Shown here: piece by piece, positions 1 through 7,740 of the stretch
Numbering within the stretch: the first letter of the stretch is position 1
Layout of the letters: the number at the start of each line of letters is the position of its first letter
Assembly: GCF_900099775.1 (NCBI RefSeq)
Contig: NZ_FMTM01000002.1
Span: forward strand, 558,001 to 622,000
Source: Rhizobium mongolense subsp. loessense
GTDB lineage: Bacteria > Pseudomonadota > Alphaproteobacteria > Rhizobiales > Rhizobiaceae
Length of the DNA stretch: 64,000 nt
Reading direction: 5' to 3'
Program-made: the position numbers and the translations under genes
Notes under the pieces: model-generated
Seen by the model: the letters and a program-made list of their open reading frames with translations, nothing else
Databases searched by the model: none
What the model was told of the DNA's origin: nothing

Positions 1-186
1 CATATCATCGAACCGCTCGGCTCGCACGACATCGTCGACCTGAAGGTCGGCGACCAGATGATCAGGGCCCGCACCAAGAGCGGATTCGTGCCCGGTCCGG
101 GCGAAGCCGTCTGGGCACGCATCGACCCCGGCCAGGCGCATTTCTTCAACACCGCGACCGGCTCGTCGCTCGGGATCAGACTCTGA
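1..186 (+). CDS. sugar ABC transporter ATP-binding protein, C-terminal fragment
   Basis: Reading frame 1 is open from the window edge to a TGA at 184-186, giving the last 61 residues of a protein that begins upstream of the window. The segment resembles the C-terminal TOBE/regulatory domain of UgpC/MalK-type sugar importer ATPases, with a glycine-rich turn followed by VWARIDPGQAHFFN. That domain normally follows the nucleotide-binding domain. Its stop overlaps the ATG of the next ATPase gene by one base (TGATG), so the two are translationally coupled. Tandem ATPase genes are known in some rhizobial carbohydrate importers where the two subunits form a heterodimer; that role here is inference. 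The nucleotide-binding domain is outside the window. Confidence 0.75.
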   Translation, partial: HIIEPLGSHDIVDLKVGDQMIRARTKSGFVPGPGEAVWARIDPGQAHFFNTATGSSLGIRL

Positions 187-1265
187 TGGCGCATATCGAA
201 CTCAAGGGCATCACCAAGACCTTCGGCAACCACGTGGCGCTGAAAGACCTGAACATCGAGATCGCTGACGGCGAGTTCTTCGTGCTGCTCGGCCAGACCG
301 GTGCCGGCAAGACGACGACGCTGCGCCTGATCGCCGCTCTGGAAAAGCCGACGGCAGGGCAGATCCTCATCGATGGGCAGGACGTCGCCGACTGGGGTGC
401 CGCCGAGCGCGACGTGGCTCTGGTGCTCCAGCAATATTCGCTCTATCCGCGTTATACGGTGCGGGAGAACCTGGAATTTCCACTGAAACCTCGCATCCGC
501 CGCGTCGAACCTGCAGAGATCAAGGAACGCGTCGACCGGGTCGCGAAAACCCTGCGCATCGAGCACCTGCTCGACCGCAAGACGGACCGGCTGTCGGGCG
601 GCGAGATGCAGCGCGTCTCAATCGGCCGCGCCATAGTACGCAAGCCGCGCGTCTTCCTGATGGACGAACCGCTGTCGGCGCTCGACGCGAAACTGCGCGA
701 GGCGCTGCGCACCGAGCTGAAAAACCTGCAGATGAACCTGGGCGCGACTTTCCTGTTCGTCACACACGACCAGATCGAGGCCATGTCGATGGGCGACAAG
801 ATCGGCGTTCTGAACAACGGCCATCTCGTGCAGACGGGCACGCCACATGAAATCTACAACAAGCCGGTCAACACCTTCGTTGCCCGCGCGGTCGGCTCGC
901 CGCCGATGAACCTGATCGACGGCACGCTTGAAGGCGGCGAGGCCGTGGCCACCGAGGGCTACCGGCTGCCGCTCGGCCAGGGGCACGGGATTGCGACGGA
1001 CGGCCGCCCGCTCACCTTCGGCATCCGCCCCGAGGACCTCTTCCTCGACAGCGGTGCGCCGGGGGAAGCACGGGTGCACGACGTGGAGAACCATGGCGTC
1101 GAAAAGATCGTGACGCTGCGAACCGGCAACGGGGAGCTGTTGCAGGCAACCGTGCCGGCCCGCACCGAGCTGGAGATCGACGAGTCCGTGCGCTTCTCTT
1201 GGAATCCTGAGAAGGTCGTGCTTTTCGACGGCAACAGCGGTGTGAGCCTGCGGTACGCGAGCTGA
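186..1265 (+). CDS. sugar ABC transporter ATP-binding protein (MalK/UgpC type)
   Basis: A 359-residue cytoplasmic ATPase that would energise a carbohydrate importer. The Walker A motif is GQTGAGKTT near residue 36, the ABC signature is LSGGEMQR near 138, Walker B is VFLMDEPLSALDAKL, and the switch histidine lies in FVTHDQIEAM. A TOBE-type regulatory region occupies roughly residues 235-355, so the length is normal for the family. The start overlaps the preceding ATPase stop by one base. With that partner it probably forms the 3' end of a transporter operon whose permeases and binding protein lie upstream. The gene converges on the hydroxyacid dehydrogenase gene. The substrate cannot be read from the sequence. 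Confidence 0.93.
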   Translation: MAHIELKGITKTFGNHVALKDLNIEIADGEFFVLLGQTGAGKTTTLRLIAALEKPTAGQILIDGQDVADWGAAERDVALVLQQYSLYPRYTVRENLEFPLKPRIRRVEPAEIKERVDRVAKTLRIEHLLDRKTDRLSGGEMQRVSIGRAIVRKPRVFLMDEPLSALDAKLREALRTELKNLQMNLGATFLFVTHDQIEAMSMGDKIGVLNNGHLVQTGTPHEIYNKPVNTFVARAVGSPPMNLIDGTLEGGEAVATEGYRLPLGQGHGIATDGRPLTFGIRPEDLFLDSGAPGEARVHDVENHGVEKIVTLRTGNGELLQATVPARTELEIDESVRFSWNPEKVVLFDGNSGVSLRYAS

Positions 1266-1290
1266 CCTGATCAATCCGAAAGATGCCAAC

Positions 1291-1314
1291 GGCCCGCGTG
1301 ACACCGCGGGGGCC
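1291..1314. terminator. hairpin between convergent genes
   Basis: CCCGCG and CGCGGG arms around a six-base loop, with an outer GGCC pair, lie in the 50-bp gap between the ATPase stop and the stop of the oppositely oriented dehydrogenase. A strong T run is missing, so function as a bidirectional terminator is inferred from position. Confidence 0.45.
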
Positions 1315-1315
1315 G

Positions 1316-2323
1316 CTAGCGTTTCGGATTGTCGCGGAGGGGCTTGGAGCTATCCGGAAAGCGCCGGCGATAGTGTTCGACCGCCTCGGGATTGCGCAGA
1401 TTGACTGGCAGTTCGCCGTTCATGACGCGCATCGCTTCGCTGGCCGCACCCATTCCCATACGCATCATGCTCTCTTGCGTTAGACCGGCAAGATGCGGAG
1501 TGACGATGACATTGTCGAAGCCAAAATAGGGATGGTCGAGCGGGAGCGGCTGCGTTGCGAAGACGTCGAGCGCGGCTCCGCCGATGCGGCCATCGTGCAG
1601 CGCCTGGATCAGCGCCGCATCATCGATCACCGGGCCGCGCGAGACGTTGACCAGAATGGCATCGGGCTTCATGCGGCCGATGCGCTCGGCATTGAGCAGG
1701 CCGGTCGTCTCCGGCGTCAGGGGACAGCAGAGCACGACGACGTCGGCCGTCGCGACGAGGTCGTCGACCGGCAGGTAGCGCGCACCATGTGGCACGCTTT
1801 CAGGCGACCGGCTCGTGGCGACCACCTCCACGCCGAAACCGAACTTCGCGACCCGGAAGATCGCCTTGCCGACATTGCCCATGCCGACGATGCCTATGGT
1901 GCGGCCGCCGAGGTCCACCGCCCCGTCCGACTGGCCGCGTCCCGCCGCCCAACCCTTCTGCCGCAGTTCCCGGTCCATCAGGCGGAAGCGCCGAAGCAGG
2001 GCCATCGTCACGAGGAAGACGTGCTCGGCGACCGTCGGCGCATTGACGGCCGGCACGTTGGCGACGAGCACGCCGGCACGGGTCGCCGCATCCATCGGCA
2101 CCATATCGAGCCCGGCGCCGTGGCGAATCGCAGCGCGAAGCGCCGGCGCATCCTGAAAGAAGGCCGGCGGGATCGGCGCCCGCACGACGATGATCCCCGC
2201 GCCCTGCCCTTCTCGAAGCAGCGTTTCGGGATCGGGGGCGGATGCGACGCGCAGATCGCTCGCAGCCTTGAGCATGGCCTCGGCCGCTGGATGCAGGGGA
2301 TGCGTGGAAAAGATGAAGCTCAT
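1316..2323 (-). CDS. D-isomer-specific 2-hydroxyacid dehydrogenase family protein
   Basis: A 335-residue NAD(P)-dependent oxidoreductase expected to interconvert a 2-keto acid and a D-2-hydroxy acid. The ATG at 2323 was chosen because GGGAGGG sits just upstream and the product then starts MSFIFSTHPLHP. The Rossmann motif is GIVGMGNVG, the substrate-binding arginine is in NVSRGP, and the catalytic histidine is in VTPHLAG. The family's catalytic glutamate, normally in a DVFxxEP context, is replaced by glutamine: the sequence reads DVFATQPLP with a CAG codon. This may mark a subfamily or altered chemistry. The gene lies 22 bp downstream of the GntR gene on the same strand and probably belongs to the dehydratase-regulator-dehydrogenase operon. 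Confidence 0.9.
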   Translation of the reverse strand: MSFIFSTHPLHPAAEAMLKAASDLRVASAPDPETLLREGQGAGIIVVRAPIPPAFFQDAPALRAAIRHGAGLDMVPMDAATRAGVLVANVPAVNAPTVAEHVFLVTMALLRRFRLMDRELRQKGWAAGRGQSDGAVDLGGRTIGIVGMGNVGKAIFRVAKFGFGVEVVATSRSPESVPHGARYLPVDDLVATADVVVLCCPLTPETTGLLNAERIGRMKPDAILVNVSRGPVIDDAALIQALHDGRIGGAALDVFATQPLPLDHPYFGFDNVIVTPHLAGLTQESMMRMGMGAASEAMRVMNGELPVNLRNPEAVEHYRRRFPDSSKPLRDNPKR

Positions 2324-2345
2324 CGGCCCTCCCAGTCGGCTACGT

Positions 2346-3044
2346 CTATCCGGCGACCGTCGCTGGCCCGCCGATGAGACCCTTCCAGTAGCTTTCCGCA
2401 CCCTGGAGATGCGCGTTCATCAGCGCTTGGGCGAGATTGCCGTCGCGAGCAATAAGCGCCTCGTAGATGCGGATATGTTCCTCATGCGAGCGCCGGCTGC
2501 GGGCGATGTCGGCGAAATAGATCGGCAGGCGCTGCTCGCCCATCACGTAGTAGACACTGCACACGCGATAAAAGACGCTATTCTTGGTCGCGCGGACGAT
2601 CTCCAGATGGAAATCCCGGTCCTCGCGCGCCAGCCCCTCGCCAGCGGCAAGCTTCGCCTCGGACGCGGCGAGGATATCGCGCAGGCGCTGGTAATTTTCT
2701 TCCGTCGCCCGCAGGCAGGCGAGTTCGGCGGCCTTGATCTCATGGATCTTGCGAAGCTCCACGGTCTCGTAGATCAGGATCGGATCAAGCGGCACGCCGG
2801 CGCGGGCAAAGAGTGCCATGGCCTCGACGCTCGCCTCCGTGGTCGTCAGGTAGATACCGGACTTGGCGCGCCGCTCGACGATGCGCATAGCCTCCAGGAT
2901 CGCCAGCGCCTCGCGAATCTGGCCGCGGCTGACGCCGAAATGCTCCGCAAGCTCCCGCTCTGAAGGCGTGCGGCCGTTGTCGCTCGAATTCGAGAAAAGA
3001 TATCCTGCAAGATCGGAGAGTAGGGAGTTTTCTTTCATCGTCAC
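2346..3044 (-). CDS. GntR-family transcriptional regulator (FadR/FCD subfamily)
   Basis: A 232-residue regulator. The N-terminal winged helix-turn-helix (about residues 8-70) contains RTPSERELAEHFGVSRGQIREAL, and the C-terminal all-helical FCD domain (about 90-220) carries the acid/His residues that usually bind metal and a carboxylate ligand (RDFHLEIV, HEEHIRIYE, NAHLQGAE). Its ATG overlaps the stop of the upstream dehydratase gene by four bases (ATGA), so it is co-translated with the pathway it likely controls. Family members repress sugar-acid and hydroxyacid genes. The TGGTnnnACCA-like palindromes at 5249-5259 and 5425-5435 are plausible operators for it; that link is inference. Confidence 0.92.
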   Translation of the reverse strand: MTMKENSLLSDLAGYLFSNSSDNGRTPSERELAEHFGVSRGQIREALAILEAMRIVERRAKSGIYLTTTEASVEAMALFARAGVPLDPILIYETVELRKIHEIKAAELACLRATEENYQRLRDILAASEAKLAAGEGLAREDRDFHLEIVRATKNSVFYRVCSVYYVMGEQRLPIYFADIARSRRSHEEHIRIYEALIARDGNLAQALMNAHLQGAESYWKGLIGGPATVAG

Positions 3045-4210
3045 TGTCTTTGCGCGTGAGCCTCCAGGACCCGCTGATTGATCGTGAAGCCCAGGCCGGG
3101 TTTATCAGGAATCTCTATCATGCCGTCCTTCACCGACACAGTGTCCTCGACGAGATCATGGATCATCGGATTGGCGCCGAGCGAATACTCGATGACGAAG
3201 CTTGCCGGGGAAGCCGCGCACAGGTGCAGGCCCGAGAAAAAACAGGGCGCACCGGCCCACAGATGCGGTGCGAAACGAAGGTTGAAGGCGCTGGCGAGCG
3301 AACTGATGCGCATCGCCTCCGTGATGCCGCCGCAGAAGGCCGGATCGGGCTGAAATATGTCGACGGCCCGCAGCACCGCAAGATCGCGGAAGGCAAAACG
3401 GGTCGCCTCGCTCTCGCCCGCGGCAATCGGGACATTACCCGCCGCGCGTACCTCCGCCATGCCCGGCTTGTCGTCGGCTATCACCGGTTCCTCGAACCAG
3501 GCGAGGTCGCAATCCGCCACCATCTGGATGAAGCGCTTCGCCTCGGCGACCGTGTAGGTGCCGTGCGCATCGACCATCAGGTCGATGTCGGGGCCGATCG
3601 CCTTGCGAGCCGCCCGCACCCGCGAGGCCGAGACATGCGGCGCACGGTCCATCGCGCCGACGCGCATTTTGACCGACTTGAAGCCGTCGGCCGCGATATA
3701 GGACCGGAGCTGCTCGCCGATCCGGTCCACGCTCTCCCAACCACCCGAAGCATAGGCAGGCAATCTGTCCGCCTTGCGGCCACCCAGCAGCTTCCAGACG
3801 GGGACGCCGAGCGACTTGCCGAGAATGTCCCACAGCGCCATGTCGACGGCGCTGATCGCCGCGACGGATAGGCCGCGCCGCGCGAGCTCCGGCATGGCGT
3901 GACCCGAAATCGCCGCCATCTCGTGGCGTACGCCGTTGTAGAGCATCTCCCATATGGCGGAGATGTCGGCAGGGTCACGGCCGATGAGCGTCGGCCCCAC
4001 CTCGTGGTTCAGCATATGCACCAGCGTACCATAGGTGCCTGCGCTGCCGGCGGCATTCTTGCCCTCTCCCCAGCCGACGATGCCGTCATTCGTCTCTATA
4101 CGCACGATCGCGGCGTCGAAGGACGTCAGTCGGCCGAAGTCGCTACGGTGTTGGCGGCTCGCCTCGATGGGAATTTTCACCCACCAGGCCTCTACGGTTT
4201 TGATACGCAT
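3041..4210 (-). CDS. mandelate racemase/muconate lactonizing enzyme family dehydratase
   Basis: A 389-residue enolase-superfamily protein with an N-terminal capping domain (about 1-125) and a TIM-barrel catalytic domain. Metal ligands are recognisable as Asp214 (MVDAHG), Glu240 (WFEEP) and Glu266 (AAGESEA). Acid/base residues are Lys181/Arg183 (VKMRVG, a KxR pair) and His316 (APHLW). This set fits a sugar-acid dehydratase or racemase acting on a carboxylate alpha-proton. Neighbours, a hydroxyacid dehydrogenase and a FadR-type regulator, agree with sugar-acid catabolism. The exact substrate cannot be assigned. The stop overlaps the GntR start. Confidence 0.9.
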   Translation of the reverse strand: MRIKTVEAWWVKIPIEASRQHRSDFGRLTSFDAAIVRIETNDGIVGWGEGKNAAGSAGTYGTLVHMLNHEVGPTLIGRDPADISAIWEMLYNGVRHEMAAISGHAMPELARRGLSVAAISAVDMALWDILGKSLGVPVWKLLGGRKADRLPAYASGGWESVDRIGEQLRSYIAADGFKSVKMRVGAMDRAPHVSASRVRAARKAIGPDIDLMVDAHGTYTVAEAKRFIQMVADCDLAWFEEPVIADDKPGMAEVRAAGNVPIAAGESEATRFAFRDLAVLRAVDIFQPDPAFCGGITEAMRISSLASAFNLRFAPHLWAGAPCFFSGLHLCAASPASFVIEYSLGANPMIHDLVEDTVSVKDGMIEIPDKPGLGFTINQRVLEAHAQRQ

Positions 4211-4269
4211 GTGTCGGATCCCCCGCCCTCACGACCTCGCGGGCGCGAGGGCATATGCCTTTGCGTTCG

Positions 4270-5157
4270 TCATTTGATCAGCGGCAGGATCGTCTCGGCC
4301 GTGATCCGCATCTGATCGTCGTAGAACTTCTCGGTGAGAAGGCTCGAGCCGTGGTCCTGGATGAACTTCAATTGCTCCGGCGGGATATCGACGGGGCTGC
4401 GCTCCACCATGTCCGGGTACTTGGCGGCCGGGGTGCGATCGACGGGAGCGACGAACTCGTTCGTCACCGCGCCCTCATAACCGATCTCCTTCAGCGTGCC
4501 GATGATCTTAGACCAGTCGAGCTGGCCGAGGCCGGCGGCGAAGCGATTGTTGTCGGCGACGTGGAAATCGAAGAGGCGCTTCCCCGCCAGCCGGATCGCG
4601 TCGTACATGTCCTCCTCCTCGATATTGAGATGGAAGGTATCGAGGCAGACGCCGCATTGCGGGCTCACCGCATCGGCCAGCGCCAGCGCCTGAGCGGCGC
4701 GGTTGAAGAGATAGGTCTCGAAGCGGTTGAGCGGCTCGATCGCCAGCCGCACGCCCTTCGTCTGCGCGTGGGTGAAGCACTCGCGGGTGGCGTCGACCAC
4801 CCACTTCCACTCCTCGTCTTCGGTCGCGTCCGGCACTACCTTGCCGACGGTCGCCGGCACAAGCGTGACGATCTCGCCCTCGAGTTCGCTCACCATGGTG
4901 ATGACGCTCTTGACGTAATCCACCGACTTGGCGCGCTGGCCCTCGTCCTTGGCGGCAAGGTTGCGCTCGCCTAGCGTCAGCGTGACGGCGCCCCAGCAGC
5001 GGATGCCGTGTTCCTTCAGCAACGCGCGCGTTTCCTTCACATCGTACTGTGTCGGCTCGCCCGATATCTCGATGCTCTCGTAGCCGTATTTCTTGATGCG
5101 CTTCAGCGTGACGGCGAGCGGTTCCGCCCGCATCCAGTTGTGTGTTGAAAGATGCAT
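4270..5157 (-). CDS. sugar 3-epimerase-like TIM-barrel protein (tagatose/psicose epimerase family)
   Basis: A 295-residue cytoplasmic protein of the AP-endonuclease-2-like isomerase fold. The ATG at 5157 was chosen for its GGGAGGACC ribosome-binding site and because the family N-terminus begins there (MHLSTHNWM). The metal-binding and catalytic signature of D-tagatose/D-psicose 3-epimerases is present: IEPLNRFETYLFN with the first catalytic Glu, CLDTFHLNIEE with Asp and His ligands, DFHVADNNRF, and a second Glu in AVTNEF. It is about 20-30 residues longer at the C-terminus than the divergent paralogue. It is transcribed away from that paralogue, towards the dehydratase operon. Confidence 0.88.
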   Translation of the reverse strand: MHLSTHNWMRAEPLAVTLKRIKKYGYESIEISGEPTQYDVKETRALLKEHGIRCWGAVTLTLGERNLAAKDEGQRAKSVDYVKSVITMVSELEGEIVTLVPATVGKVVPDATEDEEWKWVVDATRECFTHAQTKGVRLAIEPLNRFETYLFNRAAQALALADAVSPQCGVCLDTFHLNIEEEDMYDAIRLAGKRLFDFHVADNNRFAAGLGQLDWSKIIGTLKEIGYEGAVTNEFVAPVDRTPAAKYPDMVERSPVDIPPEQLKFIQDHGSSLLTEKFYDDQMRITAETILPLIK

Positions 5158-5248
5158 GAGGTCCTCCCAGGCTGTTGCGGCTCGCTCGACCGCCGAGGGC
5201 GGCAAACGGTCACCTTCTCGTCGGCCGGTCCCCGCCATTTCGATAATC

Positions 5249-5259
5249 TGGTTCGGCCA
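5249..5259. promoter_or_regulatory. candidate FadR-type operator 1
   Basis: TGGTTCGGCCA matches the TGGnnnnnCCA pattern typical of FadR-family GntR regulators and has AT flanks that extend the symmetry. It shares AATCTGGTnnnnCCAA with the second site at 5425-5435. It lies about 90 bp upstream of the leftward epimerase start. Regulator assignment is inferred. Confidence 0.5.
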
Positions 5260-5424
5260 ATTGTCGCCGCTTGAAAGATCTAGCGCAATTTCTCACCCTC
5301 TGCAAGGCGGAACGAGAAACGGCAATATATCTTATTATACCGATGTTTAATGTTTAAGTCCAGATTTTGCGCCAATCCTGCAGACGAGCGATGCCGAGAA
5401 TTGGCTTGACTGGATATCCGATTT

Positions 5425-5435
5425 TGGTACGACCA
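5425..5435. promoter_or_regulatory. candidate FadR-type operator 2
   Basis: TGGTACGACCA is a TGGT/ACCA inverted repeat with a three-base centre, close to the classic FadR operator core. Its reverse strand reads AATCTGGTCGTACCAA, matching site 1 at 12 of 16 positions with the differences confined to the centre. It lies about 50 bp upstream of the rightward epimerase ATG. Confidence 0.55.
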
Positions 5436-5483
5436 GATTGCGGTGGAAACACGCAGCGGCCAAATGGCCCGGAGGGAGGAGAC

Positions 5484-6335
5484 ATGAAGATCGGCATGTG
5501 CATGTTCCTGTGGACGACGAGTGTCGGCAGGAAGCACGAGGGACTGTTGCGCGACATCAAGGACACCGGGTTTGATGGCGTCGAGATTCCGATCTTTTCG
5601 GGGACGCCCGACGACTACCGTCGGCTGGGGGCCCTGCTCGACCGGATCGGCCTAGAACGGACCGCCGTTTCCGCCATGGGCGACCCCTCGATGAACCTGA
5701 TCGCTCTCGACGCCACGACCCGCAGACGCGGGATCGACTATATGAAATGGGCAATCGACTGCAGCGATGCACTCGGTGCCACGATGCTGAGCGGGCCGCT
5801 GCATTCGACGCTCGGTCAATTTTCCGGAAGCGGGCCGAGCGCGGCGGAACTCAAGCGCTCGGTCTCCTCGCAACGCGCGATCGGCGATCATGCAGCAAAG
5901 CGCGGGGTCACGATCGGGCTCGAGGCGCTGAACCGCTTTGAATGTTACCTATTCAACACGTTGGACGCCCTTGCGGCCCATGTCGACGCGGTCGGGCATC
6001 CAAATATCCGCGCTATGTACGACACGTTCCACAGCAATATCGAGGAGGCCGATCCCATCGGCGCCTTCACGCGAAACAGGGACCGCATCGTCCATGTCCA
6101 CATTTCGGAAAACGACCGCGGCGTACCGGGGCGCGGCAACATTCCCTGGGCGGAGACGTTCAAGGCGCTACGCGCGAGTGGTTACGACGGCTGGCTGACA
6201 ATCGAAGCCTTCGGCCGGGCGCTCAAGGACCTTGCCGCCGCGACAAAGGTCTGGCGCGACTTTTTCGAGACACCGGAAGCGGTCTATCGTGAAGGCTACC
6301 GCCATATCCGCGAAGGATGGCACGCGGCGGCATGA
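5484..6335 (+). CDS. sugar 3-epimerase-like TIM-barrel protein (divergent paralogue)
   Basis: A 283-residue protein of the D-tagatose/D-psicose 3-epimerase family. The ATG at 5484 is preceded by a near-perfect GGAGGGAGGA ribosome-binding site. Signature elements are GLEALNRFECYLFN (catalytic Glu), MYDTFHSNIEEAD (Asp and His metal ligands), VHVHISENDRGVPGRG (substrate loop with His/Arg) and LTIEAFG (second catalytic Glu). Length is normal for the family. It faces the 4270-5157 paralogue across a 326-bp region carrying two FadR-like palindromes, so the pair are likely co-regulated. The sugar or sugar-acid handled is unknown. Confidence 0.9.
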   Translation: MKIGMCMFLWTTSVGRKHEGLLRDIKDTGFDGVEIPIFSGTPDDYRRLGALLDRIGLERTAVSAMGDPSMNLIALDATTRRRGIDYMKWAIDCSDALGATMLSGPLHSTLGQFSGSGPSAAELKRSVSSQRAIGDHAAKRGVTIGLEALNRFECYLFNTLDALAAHVDAVGHPNIRAMYDTFHSNIEEADPIGAFTRNRDRIVHVHISENDRGVPGRGNIPWAETFKALRASGYDGWLTIEAFGRALKDLAAATKVWRDFFETPEAVYREGYRHIREGWHAAA

Positions 6336-6482
6336 ACGCGATGCCGCCAATCGATCAGTCCAAAATTCGATCCGGGAGCGGCCACACGTCATTCCACTCT
6401 CTCGGGGTCGACATTCGCAAGCGAGGACGGCACATTCAATTTTCAAGTGCGACATGCCCTAGATCCAAAGGCTTCCTTTTTT

Positions 6483-6959
6483 CTAGCTTACCGCGAAACT
6501 CTTGAGCGCCTTCCCAGACAAACGATAACGGATCCATTCGTTCATGGGTTCAGCGCCGATTGCTTCATAGACGCGGATCGCTGGCTCGTTCCAGTCGAGT
6601 ACGCTCCATTCAAACCGACCACAGCCAGTTTCGAGAGCGATTTCAGCCAGTCGTTTGAGCAGGGCCTTGCCCGCGCCCAATCCGCGCGCTGCTGGCGTCA
6701 CATACAGGTCTTCGAGATAGAGCCCGTTTTTTGCCTGCCAGGTGGAGTAATTGAAGAACCAAACAGCCATGCCGACCGGCCGGCTATCCTGTTCGCAGAT
6801 CAATGCGCGAGTCACAGAATTCGTGCCGAAAATCGACTCTTCGATCTTCTGAATGGTAGCGGCGACTTCATGCTCAGCTTTTTCATAGATCGCGAGCTCG
6901 CGAATGAAACCCAAAAGCGTCGCCGCATCTTCACGGACAGCCTCACGTATCTTCAACAC
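6483..6959 (-). CDS. GNAT family N-acetyltransferase (diamine/spermidine acetyltransferase-like)
   Basis: A 158-residue single-domain acetyltransferase. The acetyl-CoA-binding motif A is VTPAARGLGAGKALL (R-G-L-G-A-G loop) near residues 88-102, preceded by WFFNYSTWQAKNGLYLEDL, a stretch typical of the SAT1/SAT2 diamine and thialysine acetyltransferase group. A conserved tyrosine (RVYEAIGAEP) could serve as general acid. It stands alone with no operon partners, so the physiological amine substrate is not inferable. Confidence 0.85.
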   Translation of the reverse strand: MLKIREAVREDAATLLGFIRELAIYEKAEHEVAATIQKIEESIFGTNSVTRALICEQDSRPVGMAVWFFNYSTWQAKNGLYLEDLYVTPAARGLGAGKALLKRLAEIALETGCGRFEWSVLDWNEPAIRVYEAIGAEPMNEWIRYRLSGKALKSFAVS

Positions 6960-7389
6960 GACAGAAAATCCCTTAAATTAGCTGGCGGAGGCTATGTGTT
7001 TAGACAGGCGCCGATGTCAAGTCGGCGGCATTCGTTCTTTTTCGGCTCCGGCGAAACCGCGGCTGAACTCGGCTCCGGGTCACTCCGTCTCTAGTTGCCG
7101 CCAATTCGTGAAATGTCTATTCGCGTCCCGCCCTTGCCCAAATCCGTTTCCTCAGCGGTGTGCTCCTGAACTTCAACCTCCGGCCTGATGTCAGATTGGC
7201 CCTGCGAAAATATCGTTGCGATGGCGAGTTCGTGCCCTCCGGGCCGTTCGGCAGCTCGGTTGACCTTCGGCTGGCTTCGGTTGCCTTATGGGGCGTCTAA
7301 GCGTACTGTTGTTTATCGGCCCGATAATTCAACGGGTACCTGGGCCGCTTGAGAGACGATCTGCTCTTGCCTGAAACAGGAGAGCTCGC
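6960..7389. other. 430-bp gap without a recognised gene
   Basis: I see no convincing reading frame or RNA gene here. The stretch must hold the promoters of the leftward acetyltransferase and of the small rightward gene at 7390. Confidence 0.5.
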
Positions 7390-7632
7390 ATGTCTCTTTT
7401 CGAATTGCATCTCTTTACCGATGATGAGATTGAACTCGTAACGTCCGCAGTCGGCCGTTGGTCAGAGAGAAATCATGTCGACGTCAAGAGTGAACACGGC
7501 CAAGCCGCGCTGATACAGGCCATCGCCCTCGTTAGCTCTGGCATGAGGTCCCCGGATGACATCGTTGCGAGGCTCGATGAGGTTTGCGCGCCGCCGGCCC
7601 CCGAGTACCCCAGGTCTCTTGTTGACGAGTAA
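7390..7632 (+). CDS. small hypothetical protein (80 residues)
   Basis: A short acidic protein starting MSLFELHLFTDDEIEL and ending in a proline-rich tail (APPAPEYPRS). The ATG has a good AGGAG site about eight bases upstream, which supports real translation. There is no signal peptide, membrane segment or catalytic motif. The body looks helical with several Glu/Asp and reads like small stand-alone proteins common in rhizobial genomes. It converges on the large synthetase gene, whose stop is about 110 bp away. Function unknown. Confidence 0.6.
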   Translation: MSLFELHLFTDDEIELVTSAVGRWSERNHVDVKSEHGQAALIQAIALVSSGMRSPDDIVARLDEVCAPPAPEYPRSLVDE

Positions 7633-7740
7633 ACGCTAGCGCGAAGAGGTAGCCCTCCGTCGTATGGCACTAACATCCTTGGATGATCGCACCGGCGGAC
7701 AGGGAGCTCATGCCCGTGCATGCGGATCGCCAGTCGGAAG

